Assembly (NCBI GenBank): GCA_045629945.1
Contig: JAZQSE010000027.1
Location: 153,948-217,947, forward strand
Reading direction: 5' to 3'
DNA: 64,000 nt
Origin: UBA1765 sp045629945
Lineage (GTDB): Bacteria; Fibrobacterota; Fibrobacteria; Fibrobacterales; Fibrobacteraceae
This document shows, piece by piece, positions 51,932 through 61,034 of this stretch (positions are counted from its first letter, which is position 1; each line of letters begins with the position of its first letter). The notes beneath the pieces were generated by a model. The model made no database searches and was not told the DNA's origin. It worked only from the letters and a program-made list of their open reading frames with translations. The position numbers and the translations under genes were made by a program.

Positions 51932-52844
51932 TCAGCACCTCCATCATTCTCGTTGCTATGGCGCGTATCATCGGAACGCACACGCTGTTTCCGGTCTGCC
52001 TACGGATTTCGGAGTGGCTGACCACAATCTTGAAGGTATCGGGGAAACCCTGCAACCGCAATAATTCGCGGCTAGATGGTCTCCTTACCCCGTTTACAAG
52101 CAGATAGTTGTAGGATGCTCCCGTTCTCAACGCACAGCTATACGGCAATACCGATATGTTCTTGCTCTTATTTTCATGCCATATAGACGGCTTGAACACC
52201 TTCTTGCCTTCCACGGCCTTTAACCGCTTCTCGCGTATCAGCTCCGATGCGAACAAGGACTTGTCCACCTTGGAGTCCGGTTGCAGTATCTTCTTCAAAT
52301 CATAGGGAACCGGCTCAAAATCAAAGTTGAACTTATCGGCCTTCTTCTTGTCGCGGAAGCCTACGAGAATGATGCGCTCTCGCTTCTGCGGAACGCCGAA
52401 ATCAAGCGCATTGAGCACCTTGTATTTGACATGGTAGCCGAGCGAATCCAGCGTGTCCAGAATGACCTGGAATGTCTTGCCCCCGTCATGGGAGACAAGC
52501 TGCTTGACATTCTCCAAGAGGAACGCACGGGGCTTATGATGGCGCAATATCCTAGCCACATCAAAGAACAGCGTCCCGCGTGTATCCTCAAACCCCTTCA
52601 TCTTGCCGATGATGGAGAACGCCTGACACGGGAACCCGCCAATCAGTAAATCGTGTTTGGGGATGTCGGTAGCCTTAATCTTGGTGATGTCGCCAAACGG
52701 CTTGTCACCGAAGTTGGCCTCGTAAGTCTTTGCCGCTTCCGCGTCCCATTCACTAGAAAAGACGCACTTGAGACCAAGTTCGTCGAATGGTATGCGTATT
52801 CCACCTATTCCGGCAAATAGGTCGATAAATTTGAGCTGTTCCAC
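51924..52844 (-). CDS. DNA (cytosine-5-)methyltransferase, transposon passenger
   Basis: 306 aa starting at GTG 52844. Motif I DLFAGIGGIRI, motif IV GGFPCQAFS with catalytic C73, motif VI FLLENVKQL, motif VIII QKRERIILVGF, the variable target region ~175-255, and motifs IX/X (RRPSSRELLRLQGFP, QTGNSVCVP) are all in order, so the enzyme should be active. It protects host DNA from the adjoining nuclease. It follows the transposase gene by 30 bp on the same strand. No controller gene is present. Confidence 0.95.
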   Translation of the reverse strand: MEQLKFIDLFAGIGGIRIPFDELGLKCVFSSEWDAEAAKTYEANFGDKPFGDITKIKATDIPKHDLLIGGFPCQAFSIIGKMKGFEDTRGTLFFDVARILRHHKPRAFLLENVKQLVSHDGGKTFQVILDTLDSLGYHVKYKVLNALDFGVPQKRERIILVGFRDKKKADKFNFDFEPVPYDLKKILQPDSKVDKSLFASELIREKRLKAVEGKKVFKPSIWHENKSKNISVLPYSCALRTGASYNYLLVNGVRRPSSRELLRLQGFPDTFKIVVSHSEIRRQTGNSVCVPMIRAIATRMMEVLNG

Positions 52845-52874
52845 AGCCCCAAATGTATAAATTGTTCAGGTCTA

Positions 52875-53930
52875 CTATGCGACTAGAGGCAACGGAATGG
52901 GCGGTCTATCCATGTAAGTCCACTTGGAGTCGTCATAGATGGCGACCGCGTTGTGCTTCTCCCAGTTGGACTCTTTGAGGTGGAAATCACCCTCGGCATA
53001 GTTGCGGAGGTTGTGCCACACCAGATAGTTGTTGAGATACTTGGTGGCGACCCCATGGAAGCGCACCATGAAGGACTTCAGCTGGCTATGGTAGCCGTTG
53101 ATGTGCTGGATGCCAAGGGTGCCGTTCGTGCGGCGGTTGGACTTCAACTGCAAGAGGTTGATTTCCTCCTGTTCCGCGAAGCCCACATAGCTGTTCAGCT
53201 TGTCGGTGCAGAGCACCGCATCGGATGCGATACGGCCTCCCAGAACGCTACTCAAAGCGGCAACGGAAGGACGGGCAAGGTTTGAAATCTTCGCGATGGA
53301 CTTGCCGTCACGATTGACCGCGCACGGCACACATACTTGTTCCAAGGAGACACCGCGCTTCTTGGCGCGTTCACCGCGCAGATGCGGTTCACGGGGCATG
53401 GAGAAGCGTTCGCTGTTGCTATGGTTGCCCTTGAAGGATATGCGGAAGAAAGTTTCGTCCGCTTCCACAATGCCATCCAGCTTGACCTTGGCCTGCATTT
53501 CCTGCAAGGCATCAAGTATCTTGTGGCGGAGGAAGAAGGCCGCGTTCTTGGAAATCTTGCACTCGTAAGCAGATGCGCGGACGGTCATGCCGTGCATCAT
53601 GCAATGCACATACTTCATGTAGGTTTCCAAGTCCAGCTTGGCTCCGTGGAAGATGGTGCGGGTAGCATAGGTGAAAGTCTTGCCACAGCCCTTGCAGACG
53701 AAACGCTGGTGGCCGGTCTTGGTCTTGCCGTTCTTCTTGCAGTCAACGAGACCGCAGTGAGGGCAGAACACGCCATCGTGAAAGCGGTACTTGTCGAGGA
53801 ACTCTTCCATTGTGGTAGAGTCGATAATCTCGGTCATCTTGGTAGGCATGCCGAGCATCTGCATAAAGCGCATCTTGTCCTGCTTGGACAAGGTGTTGTA
53901 CATCTGGTACACGACATTGACTTCTGACAT
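52875..53930 (-). CDS. IS1595-family transposase
   Basis: 351 aa from ATG 53930 (AAGGAG upstream at eight bases; the frame runs on to 53966). N-terminal zinc ribbon CPHCGLVDCKKNG...CKGCGKTF (~55-90); DDE-type core with VEADETFF (~155), DAVLCTDKLNSYVGF (~240) and HINGYHSQLKSFMVRFHGVATKYLNNYLVW (~285-315), the HINxxHSxLK end typical of IS1595 (ISXO2-like) transposases. It mobilises the 48902-54095 element. Confidence 0.95.
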   Translation of the reverse strand: MSEVNVVYQMYNTLSKQDKMRFMQMLGMPTKMTEIIDSTTMEEFLDKYRFHDGVFCPHCGLVDCKKNGKTKTGHQRFVCKGCGKTFTYATRTIFHGAKLDLETYMKYVHCMMHGMTVRASAYECKISKNAAFFLRHKILDALQEMQAKVKLDGIVEADETFFRISFKGNHSNSERFSMPREPHLRGERAKKRGVSLEQVCVPCAVNRDGKSIAKISNLARPSVAALSSVLGGRIASDAVLCTDKLNSYVGFAEQEEINLLQLKSNRRTNGTLGIQHINGYHSQLKSFMVRFHGVATKYLNNYLVWHNLRNYAEGDFHLKESNWEKHNAVAIYDDSKWTYMDRPPIPLPLVA

Positions 53931-54070
53931 TGGACTTTTCTCCTTATAGCCTATGAAATATAGCAAAAAAGAGTGTCACTTTATGACACAGAAGTCTATA
54001 TTCGTAAATTTTAGTAAACAAAAGGCGCCTAATTGGCGAAATTAGGCGAAAATCGGCATTTTACGACCGG

Positions 54071-54095
54071 AGCAACACTTTGGGTGGACATAGCC
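54071..54095 (-). repeat. Right terminal inverted repeat
   Basis: Exact reverse complement of 48902-48926. Confidence 0.95.
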
Positions 54096-54589
54096 TATTT
54101 TTTTAATGGAGGTTTTCCTTTTTTGGCTCGAATATCTTGCATGGCTTTTAGAACGTGTTTGTCGGCGTGTAGAATTTTTGTGAGAGCTGTTGGAGAAAGT
54201 CCAAATGCTTTGGCTGCAATTTTGGTGTCGCCACCATTGACTTCTGTAATGTCTAAAACGTCGGCAATGAATTGAGCATAGCCTGGGTTAGATGGTTGTA
54301 TTCTACCATTACTGCCAGGAAATTTTAATTGAGATTCTGGTTTTGGGGTTTCTCTGACATTTAATGCTAAAGAAAGGCGTAATCTGTGTAGCGCATGGGT
54401 TTTATTTTCAGAAACGCTTCTGCTTTCACAAGACTTGATTTCTAAATTATAAGGGGCTAAACGTAAACAAACCCCGGTGTTCGTTTTGTTTCTGTGTTGG
54501 CCGCCTGGGCCTGAACCTTGAAAACCTTTTAAGGAGCAAGCTCTTAAAAGTTCATCTAATGGTAATCGGAGGTAATCGTCACGATGCAT
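54095..54589 (-). CDS. RF-1-domain (ArfB-like) peptidyl-tRNA hydrolase homologue
   Basis: 164 aa. The GGQ motif is in FQGSGPGGQHRNKTNTGVCLRL (~24-45), which enters the peptidyl-transferase centre. The next ~110 residues differ from ArfB/YaeJ: after LRLSLALN there is a conserved-looking C-terminal extension (FIADVLDITEVNGGDTKIAAKAFG, LSPTALTKIL) resembling a small helical domain. A stalled-ribosome rescue role is likely. The stop codon TAG uses the last base of the transposon; before insertion the codon was TAA. The start ATG overlaps the divergent lipoprotein start. Confidence 0.8.
   Translation of the reverse strand: MHRDDYLRLPLDELLRACSLKGFQGSGPGGQHRNKTNTGVCLRLAPYNLEIKSCESRSVSENKTHALHRLRLSLALNVRETPKPESQLKFPGSNGRIQPSNPGYAQFIADVLDITEVNGGDTKIAAKAFGLSPTALTKILHADKHVLKAMQDIRAKKGKPPLKK
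54096..54103. repeat. Right target-site duplication TATTTTTT
   Basis: Matches 48894-48901 exactly. Confidence 0.95.
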
Positions 54590-55297
54590 CGTTTACAAAA
54601 TATAGCACTTACTTGTGTGTTGTTTTGCGGTTTTGCATTTTTGTTTTCGGCATGCGCTGTGTCTAATTCAGGAGTTGTTGGTGAAGCAGCCGCAAAGTCT
54701 TCTGGGTATGAAATGCAACAGCAAGAAAAACAACTTTTGTTAGAAAAAACTTTTGCTGATTTGATTGCAACGGTTCAGGCAGGTTCAGATCCCGAAAGTA
54801 TTTTGCCATTTATTACGGATTCTTCAGAGTATTGGTTTGATTCTTTAGAAGTGGCGGCGAAAACAGAAAATGAAGAAATGCTTTCAGTAAGGCCATTTTG
54901 TGAAGTTTATATGATTCTTTTGTATCGCATTTATGAACGCGAACATTTATGGACAGTTCAAGAAGATAGAATGCTTTCGCTTGCTTTTGCTAAAAAGGGA
55001 ATGCTTTTAAAATTGACTGAATTGGAACTAGGACCTATGGAAATTAAAAATGATAGAGGAAGTATCGGGCTAGCTAGTAGCCCAAAAGTTCCTGTACTTT
55101 TGTTTACTTGGGATGATGTGAAATGGGAATTAGATGTTGTGGAGTCTTTCCCATTAGCGACAAAAGGTTTAGAATCAATAGGTGTGAAAAAAGATTGGAG
55201 TAATGTAAAATTAGCGTTGTATTTACTTGAAAAAGAATACCGTTATGATTTTAGTTTTATCGATGAATCTTTGTTAGAACCAATTCCATCCATTTAA
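54584..55297 (+). CDS. Hypothetical lipoprotein
   Basis: 237 aa. Signal peptide with a lipobox (FLFSAC, Cys24), so it is exported and lipid-anchored. The mature part is helical with several acidic stretches and a conserved-looking ARPF-like VRPFCEVYMILLYRI. Function unknown. GGAGG lies 11 bases before the ATG. The start codon forms an ATGCAT palindrome with the divergent gene's start. It lies 6 bp before the next gene, so it belongs to the 54584-61029 unit with the PorU-like protein. Confidence 0.7.
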   Translation: MHRLQNIALTCVLFCGFAFLFSACAVSNSGVVGEAAAKSSGYEMQQQEKQLLLEKTFADLIATVQAGSDPESILPFITDSSEYWFDSLEVAAKTENEEMLSVRPFCEVYMILLYRIYEREHLWTVQEDRMLSLAFAKKGMLLKLTELELGPMEIKNDRGSIGLASSPKVPVLLFTWDDVKWELDVVESFPLATKGLESIGVKKDWSNVKLALYLLEKEYRYDFSFIDESLLEPIPSI

Positions 55298-55303
55298 TTT
55301 TTT

Positions 55304-56128
55304 ATGAAGTTTTTCTTTTTTTGCATTTTCTTTTTTGCTATAACGCTTTTTGCAAATCCGATTGTCTCTTTTTCGGCAACGCCTGCTTTTTCTGGGCAAG
55401 AGTTGTTTTTAAAATTAGATGAAATTGGGAAAAATGGTAATTGGATGCGTTTAGATACGCTTTCTATTATAGACCCATCAGTTTCAAAAATTTTAAAAAA
55501 GAATAAAGGTTTTTTAGCAGTATGGGCTTTAGAATCTCCAATGGTTAAAAGTAAAGTGGCTGTCCTTTCCAAAAAAGGAAAATCAGAAGTTCTGGCATTT
55601 TATGAAATAGAAGCATTTGATGCAAAACTAGAGCCTTTATCTGTTCATGAAAAACTTTATCCGGAAAATATTTTAACTGATTTTAATGGAGTTTCTACAA
55701 ATGAATTTGTTCATAAAGATGATTCTGATTTAAAATTAAAAATCAATGACTCAGGCCTTTATTTCTCTTATACAAAACGCGATAAAACGCCGTTGCGTTT
55801 TGATACAAAATTTTCAACTCTTACTTTTGAAGAGAAAGCAAACGTAGTTGAAGAATACAGAGATTTTTTTATTTATGAATATGCTTTGATGTTGCGCGCT
55901 TTTGTGCAATCAACAAGTGGAATTTTTAATTGGCAACCATGGCATTGGTATTTACCAGATTGGAATAAAAAGTACTTGATTTCTAAAGAAGAAATTCATG
56001 CAATTCTTTCAAGCGGTTATCCACCTGCAATGTTTCGATTGTTTTTTGTAAAAACTTCAAGAAATGTTTTGATTGAAATGCGAACAGACGGAAACGGATA
56101 TTACGAAATGGACGTTCGGTTGCCATAA
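55304..56128 (+). CDS. Hypothetical secreted protein upstream of PorU-like gene
   Basis: 274 aa with a signal peptide (FFFFCIFFFAITLFA, cut near 17-18). The mature region is mostly beta and mixed, with a Trp-rich FNWQPWHWYLPDWNKKY segment near residue 205. No recognised family. It lies between the lipoprotein and the PorU-like gene on the same strand (6 and 18 bp gaps), so a role in envelope or type IX secretion is plausible. Confidence 0.55.
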   Translation: MKFFFFCIFFFAITLFANPIVSFSATPAFSGQELFLKLDEIGKNGNWMRLDTLSIIDPSVSKILKKNKGFLAVWALESPMVKSKVAVLSKKGKSEVLAFYEIEAFDAKLEPLSVHEKLYPENILTDFNGVSTNEFVHKDDSDLKLKINDSGLYFSYTKRDKTPLRFDTKFSTLTFEEKANVVEEYRDFFIYEYALMLRAFVQSTSGIFNWQPWHWYLPDWNKKYLISKEEIHAILSSGYPPAMFRLFFVKTSRNVLIEMRTDGNGYYEMDVRLP

Positions 56129-56146
56129 TTTTCTATTTTGTTGCTT

Positions 56147-59100
56147 ATGCGTTTGTTCTTTGTTGTTTTTGTCCTAGCTTTTGTTGCTTATGCTCAAGTT
56201 TTAGAAGATAAACCGGGGCATTTTGTACTTGCGGATTCGGTCCAAGAAAAAACGCTTTCTGCATGTAATGAAGGTAAAAGAATTTTGCCTGAAAAAAGTT
56301 TTTATCGTGGCCATTCAAAGTTACCTTATCGTATGTATCGAATAGCTTTGCCAGATTCTTTAAAGCCACTTGTTTCCGTTAAAGATATTTCTATAAGACA
56401 ATTAGAAAAATATTGTACAGAAGACACGTTAGCATTTACTGGTGTGATTGTGGAAAAACCAGTTTTCCGAGATGAAATTTGGATGGTAGATATTTGGGTT
56501 CCACTTTTTAAAGGGAATAAAAATCAGCCCTTACTCAGGGAATCCTATGAATTAAAAGTTTCTTTTTCTAGAGTTGCATCTGGTAAAACACCAGGTAAGC
56601 GAGCTTTGTCAAAAGTATTGAATTCTAAGGCTGCCTCTAAATATGGCAAACAACAAAATGTTTCCATTTTGCGTAGAAGTTCTTCAAACATAAGTGACGC
56701 TGAATGGTTAGTGCGTTTTTCTGTTGGCGATAAAAATCCTTCACAGTTTTCAGAAAATGGTTTGTATGGCGTTTCTTTCCGAGATGTGCGTTCGGCCATG
56801 TTGGCTGTTGGAAATGCAAATGTTTTAGACGGGATTCGCATTAAGAATTTAGTGTTGTATGGTGCTTCTGCAGATACGCTTTCTGAAATTCCTAAAAGTG
56901 CTGCTTTGCACAATCCTTTGAATCATTTAAGCGAAGTCCCGTTAGAAGTTAAAGACAAAAATGGAAATGGTATTTTTGATAGTGGAGATTCTCTTTATTT
57001 TGTGGGGTATGGAACATCAATCTGGAAACGGATTGATTTAGAAAAAGCAGATTATGCCAAATCGCCAATGGAGTATTATTTTTCAACTTCACCTTATTCT
57101 TTTTACCAGTATTTTCAATTAGCTTATCAAAGTACAGCTAGAACAAAAGAACTTTCTCAGCCATTGTCGCGTGTTGATGGTGCAGCAAAAGAATTAGATT
57201 GGTTGCGTTACGTTCGTGCAGAAAAAGAATTGTTACTTCGTGATACTTATTTTGGTAGAGAAGGTGCCGCATGGGAAGCGGCAAGTGGAAAAGAATGGTT
57301 CTGGGCATGGAACTTGCCAAATAAAACGACAGATTTAACAGTTGGCGAATTGAGAATGCCACAGACTGAAACATTGCCCGGGCTCTTAAAAGGTAAACCT
57401 TCTTATGTATCGTTTGCTTTTTTACCTTCGCGTTCTACAGGAGTGTCTGATGTGGGTGATGGTATAACTCAAACGATGAATTTGTTAGAATCTTCTAAAA
57501 GTTATGCAGAACGTATGTCGCATGTGAAATTTTCGGCAAAAGTGAATGGAGAAACTTTAGAAACATTTGATTTACTTTTAGGCGGGAATTTCGTGACTCC
57601 GGTTTTAAATTTGAAAAATTCGGGGAATGATTATTCACTAACTATTTTACCAGTATCCGGTTATTTTGTTCGTTTTGATGGCTATTCTGTTGCTTATTCT
57701 TGGGAACCGGCTACAGATAGTGCCGATTGGATTTTACCGGGAAATGTTTCTGGAAAAATTAAAATACCTGTAGTTTCTGGAAAATCCTTAATGAAATTTA
57801 AAGGGCATTTTCCTGTTGGTATTTTGCCCGTAAATAATGGTTTTGCGGTAGATGAAATTGATTCAAAAGAAGATATCCGTTATTTGCTTTACACTAAAAA
57901 TGACATTCATGAAGTGGCTTCTGTTGAAGGGATTGTTACGAGAAAAAATGGTGTGTTAGCAAGACCTGAGCGAATTTCTTCAAAGACAGAATATTTAATA
58001 ATTGCTCCAGAAATTTTTCAAGATGAAGCCCTTCGTTTAGCGGAATTTAGAGCAGGCAAAGAATCTTCTTTTCCATTGACAACAACTCTTGTTTTAGCAG
58101 AAGACCTTTATCGCTTGTATACGGGGGGTGCTATTTCTCCAGAAGCTATACGAGATTATTTAGCTTATGCTCGTTCGGTTTGCCCAGATTTACGTTATGT
58201 ACTTTTAGCTGGTTCAGCTCATTTTGATTATCGTAAAATGAATTCATCTTTGCCAGAGATTCGAATGCCTGCTTTTGAAAAAGAAGATGCTGTATTAGAA
58301 GACTTTTTTGCAGTTTTGGATTCAGGAGAAGCTATTCGATATGGTCGTTATGATTTGGATTTATCTGTTGGTCGTTTGCCCGTTCAAACGATTCAAGATT
58401 TTAAAAATTACAATGAAAAGATTATTTCGCATGAGCAAAAAGGGAAAATGGATAATGGTATCTGGCGGAATACTTTAATTTTTGCGGCAGATGATGCTAA
58501 AAATGGTGCAAATGTTGACAACCAGAAACATACAGGAAATATTGAAAATTTAGCTGTTTCGTTGGATTCTTTAGGGCTTTCTCAAAAGAAGCGTTTTATT
58601 CAAAAAAAGATTTATTTGTTGGATTACGAAGAAGATGCTGCGGGGCAAAAGCCAGAAGCCGCAACGGATTTATTAGATGCGCTTAATCAAGGAGCTTTGT
58701 TTACGATTTATTTTGGACATGGTTCTTTAACGGATTGGGCTAGTGAAGGTCTTTTAAAGCCGGCATATTTTTCAAGAATTTCAAATGCGGAACGTTATAC
58801 AATTTTAGCTTCTTTTTCTTGTTCTTTAGGGCGTTTTGATAAAGGCGATGAATTGTCTTTGTCTGAACAATTTGTAAATGAAAAATCTAAAGGTAGTATT
58901 ATTTCTATTGGAGCATCAAGAGAATCTTATGGTAGCCAAAATGAAACGTTGGCCAAAAATTTTATGTATCATGCTTTGAATGACTCTGCCGTTCGGATTG
59001 GAGATGCTTTTATTCGCGGAAAAGGTTTAGGTTATTCAGCGTATTCTTTTTTGCGCTATAATAGTGAACGTTATGTTCTTTTAGGTGAACCAGTGGTTTC

Positions 59101-60172
59101 TATGCCGGTAGAAAATTATAAGATTCAGTTAGAACAAAAAATTGATTCTCTTTTTGCTTTAGATAAAATGGAACTTTCAGGAAAAATTGAAGGCATTGAA
59201 TCTGGGAAAATTTTCTTGAGTGTTCGTGAAGGTGCTAAAGGTAAAACGCTTTCGTATTTCCCGGCAAGTGAAGATTCTGTTGGTGTTTCTTATGCAGGCT
59301 CTTTAATTTATAGTGAAACGGTCCCTGTAAAGAATGGTAAGTTTAAAATGGAATTTATCACGCCACAAAAAATTGCTTTTGGTGATACTTCAGCAGAAAT
59401 TTCGGCATATTTTTATTCAGAAAAATCGCCTTATGTTGGTTATTTTTTGAAATCAGGAATTTTAATTGCCGGCACTTCTTCTTATGCAGATTCTTTAAAA
59501 GATAATACAGCACCTGAAATCAAAATTTCAACGTGTGCTTCTTCTAATGAAACATATTTATCTGAAGGCCAGACAGTGCGCCTTGAATCGCCGGCTTGTT
59601 TGTTGGTTGTCGCAGAAGATTCAACCGCTTTGGATTTTAGTGAAGATGCAGATGAAGGTTTTTCATTTGAAGTTTCTTCTGTTGCTTCTCCTTTCCACCC
59701 CTGGCCTTATCAGGAACAAACCGCAAAAAGAGTTTCTGCCAAAATGGCATTCCCGGAAAATTCGTATCCTCCAGGAGTTTATGAGTTTAAAGTTCGGGCG
59801 AGAGATATTTTAGGCAATGTCGCTCGTAAGTCAGTCAAAGTAGAAATTACAGAAAAATTGCAAAATGGTCTAGCGGATGTATTCAATGCCCCTAACCCAA
59901 TGAAAAAGAAAGGGACCACATTTTATTTCAAAGATTTAGCCGTCCAGCGTTCAGCAAAAATAACCATATTCATTTATAACCAAAATGGTCGCTTGGTGTA
60001 TAAAATTTCTAATGCTAAGTCTGGTATGACTCATTGGGATGGAAGAGATTTTTATGGAAGACTTCTAGCCAATGGTTTGTACCATTATGTTGTTCGAAGT
60101 GAAGTTCCTGCAACGGAAAATTCTAAAAAAAGAACTTTTATAAAAAAACAAAAATTATTGATTTCGAGGTAA
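56147..60172 (+). CDS. PorU-like C25 (gingipain-type) peptidase of the type IX secretion system
   Basis: 1341 aa from ATG 56147 (the frame begins three codons earlier). Signal peptide ~1-17. After a long beta-rich N-terminal region, the C25 catalytic domain lies at ~620-930: LAGSAHFDYRKM, YGRYDLDLSVGRLPVQT, TIYFGHGSLTDWA with H858 and SFSCSLGRFDKGD with C892 as the His/Cys dyad, then KGSIISIGASRESYG. The end (~1250-1330) resembles a FlgD-like Ig domain (TIFIYNQNGRLVYKI...HWDGRDFYGRLLANGLYHY). PorU removes C-terminal signals from type IX cargo, matching the tails of the enzymes in this window. Confidence 0.85.
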   Translation: MRLFFVVFVLAFVAYAQVLEDKPGHFVLADSVQEKTLSACNEGKRILPEKSFYRGHSKLPYRMYRIALPDSLKPLVSVKDISIRQLEKYCTEDTLAFTGVIVEKPVFRDEIWMVDIWVPLFKGNKNQPLLRESYELKVSFSRVASGKTPGKRALSKVLNSKAASKYGKQQNVSILRRSSSNISDAEWLVRFSVGDKNPSQFSENGLYGVSFRDVRSAMLAVGNANVLDGIRIKNLVLYGASADTLSEIPKSAALHNPLNHLSEVPLEVKDKNGNGIFDSGDSLYFVGYGTSIWKRIDLEKADYAKSPMEYYFSTSPYSFYQYFQLAYQSTARTKELSQPLSRVDGAAKELDWLRYVRAEKELLLRDTYFGREGAAWEAASGKEWFWAWNLPNKTTDLTVGELRMPQTETLPGLLKGKPSYVSFAFLPSRSTGVSDVGDGITQTMNLLESSKSYAERMSHVKFSAKVNGETLETFDLLLGGNFVTPVLNLKNSGNDYSLTILPVSGYFVRFDGYSVAYSWEPATDSADWILPGNVSGKIKIPVVSGKSLMKFKGHFPVGILPVNNGFAVDEIDSKEDIRYLLYTKNDIHEVASVEGIVTRKNGVLARPERISSKTEYLIIAPEIFQDEALRLAEFRAGKESSFPLTTTLVLAEDLYRLYTGGAISPEAIRDYLAYARSVCPDLRYVLLAGSAHFDYRKMNSSLPEIRMPAFEKEDAVLEDFFAVLDSGEAIRYGRYDLDLSVGRLPVQTIQDFKNYNEKIISHEQKGKMDNGIWRNTLIFAADDAKNGANVDNQKHTGNIENLAVSLDSLGLSQKKRFIQKKIYLLDYEEDAAGQKPEAATDLLDALNQGALFTIYFGHGSLTDWASEGLLKPAYFSRISNAERYTILASFSCSLGRFDKGDELSLSEQFVNEKSKGSIISIGASRESYGSQNETLAKNFMYHALNDSAVRIGDAFIRGKGLGYSAYSFLRYNSERYVLLGEPVVSMPVENYKIQLEQKIDSLFALDKMELSGKIEGIESGKIFLSVREGAKGKTLSYFPASEDSVGVSYAGSLIYSETVPVKNGKFKMEFITPQKIAFGDTSAEISAYFYSEKSPYVGYFLKSGILIAGTSSYADSLKDNTAPEIKISTCASSNETYLSEGQTVRLESPACLLVVAEDSTALDFSEDADEGFSFEVSSVASPFHPWPYQEQTAKRVSAKMAFPENSYPPGVYEFKVRARDILGNVARKSVKVEITEKLQNGLADVFNAPNPMKKKGTTFYFKDLAVQRSAKITIFIYNQNGRLVYKISNAKSGMTHWDGRDFYGRLLANGLYHYVVRSEVPATENSKKRTFIKKQKLLISR

Positions 60173-60174
60173 TT

Positions 60175-61029
60175 ATGGATTTACGGGAAAAACCGGGATT
60201 TTTACAAAGTATTGGCGAAGCATTATTGCGTTTTCGTCTGATTTTTGTGTTTCTGTTCGCTCTTTTGAGTGGTTGGTTTTTTGCAGGGTGGCAAGAACTA
60301 TTAACGCATGTTTTGTCTGTTTCAGAAATGTTAGGTATGCGATTGGCTGAAAAAAACTTTTTACCACTTTGGCCTTGGCTTGTATTACTTGCGTTATTGC
60401 TTTTGCCAAGATTTCTTTTGGCAGGTAAACGTTCCGGATTTTCAGCTCTTGGCATTTTCTTGCTTTTGCCTTTAGCATTATTTGGTCTGCAAAGTTCTGA
60501 TTCGGTTATTTTGCCAGTATTTATTTCTTGTGCCTCATTGTCCTTGATTTTCTTGGTGTTTGTGAAAAAAGCATGGGCTTCTGTATTGTTTCCAATGCTT
60601 TTAACCATTTCAGCAATAGTAGGGACAATTCTAGGGTTCTCGTTTGTGACCTTTAATTCATTAGAAATTTCAACGTTTGCAATAGTGTGTGCTTCTGAAC
60701 TTTTTGCCATTTCTTTACTTGCTGGCAAAGAACTTTCTTTAGGCGTTTCAAAAACAGGAGCTCTTCTTTTAGCCTTTCAAAAACAGGTGAAACCAGCATT
60801 TATTTCTTCTGCTTTATTGTGTCTCTTTTTTGTTTTTCTATCAAACAATTATTCTGGGATGAATTTTTTAAAATATGGAGCGCTTTCTTTAGGCGTTTTC
60901 TTGGTAACATTTTTATTAGGATTTCCACTATATTCATTTACGCCACTTGCTCGTTTACGAGCAGACAAGCGTTCTATAAAAATCCCGGCATCTTCTGCAG
61001 ATAAAGCAAAAGAGAAAAAATCAAAGTGA
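60175..61029 (+). CDS. Hypothetical polytopic membrane protein
   Basis: 284 aa with eight to nine hydrophobic helices and a short basic, Ala/Lys-rich C-terminal tail. No family is recognised. It starts 2 bp after the PorU-like gene and shares its operon, so a link with secretion or the envelope is possible. It is convergent with the 61035 gene, only 5 bp away. Confidence 0.6.
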   Translation: MDLREKPGFLQSIGEALLRFRLIFVFLFALLSGWFFAGWQELLTHVLSVSEMLGMRLAEKNFLPLWPWLVLLALLLLPRFLLAGKRSGFSALGIFLLLPLALFGLQSSDSVILPVFISCASLSLIFLVFVKKAWASVLFPMLLTISAIVGTILGFSFVTFNSLEISTFAIVCASELFAISLLAGKELSLGVSKTGALLLAFQKQVKPAFISSALLCLFFVFLSNNYSGMNFLKYGALSLGVFLVTFLLGFPLYSFTPLARLRADKRSIKIPASSADKAKEKKSK

Positions 61030-61034
61030 ATTTT

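Larger units (their letters stand above)
48902..54095. mobile_element. IS1595-type transposon carrying a restriction-modification pair and glycan genes
   Basis: 5,194 bp, bounded by 25-bp perfect terminal inverted repeats beginning GGCTATGTCCACCC and an 8-bp perfect target duplication. Content in order: internal terminator, two glycosyltransferase-like genes, a DUF1919-like gene (all plus), then a putative restriction endonuclease, a C5-cytosine methyltransferase and the transposase (all minus). GC content is visibly higher than the flanks. Perfect ends and duplication show a recent, complete insertion. IS1595 relatives with passenger genes are known; this combination is not one I recognise. 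Confidence 0.95.

Noticed and set aside
48902..54095. Idea that the glycosyltransferases glycosylate DNA together with the methyltransferase
   Set aside because: The methylase is a plain C5-methyltransferase and no hydroxylase or hydroxymethylase is present to make an acceptor; DUF1919 and the GT types point to surface glycans.
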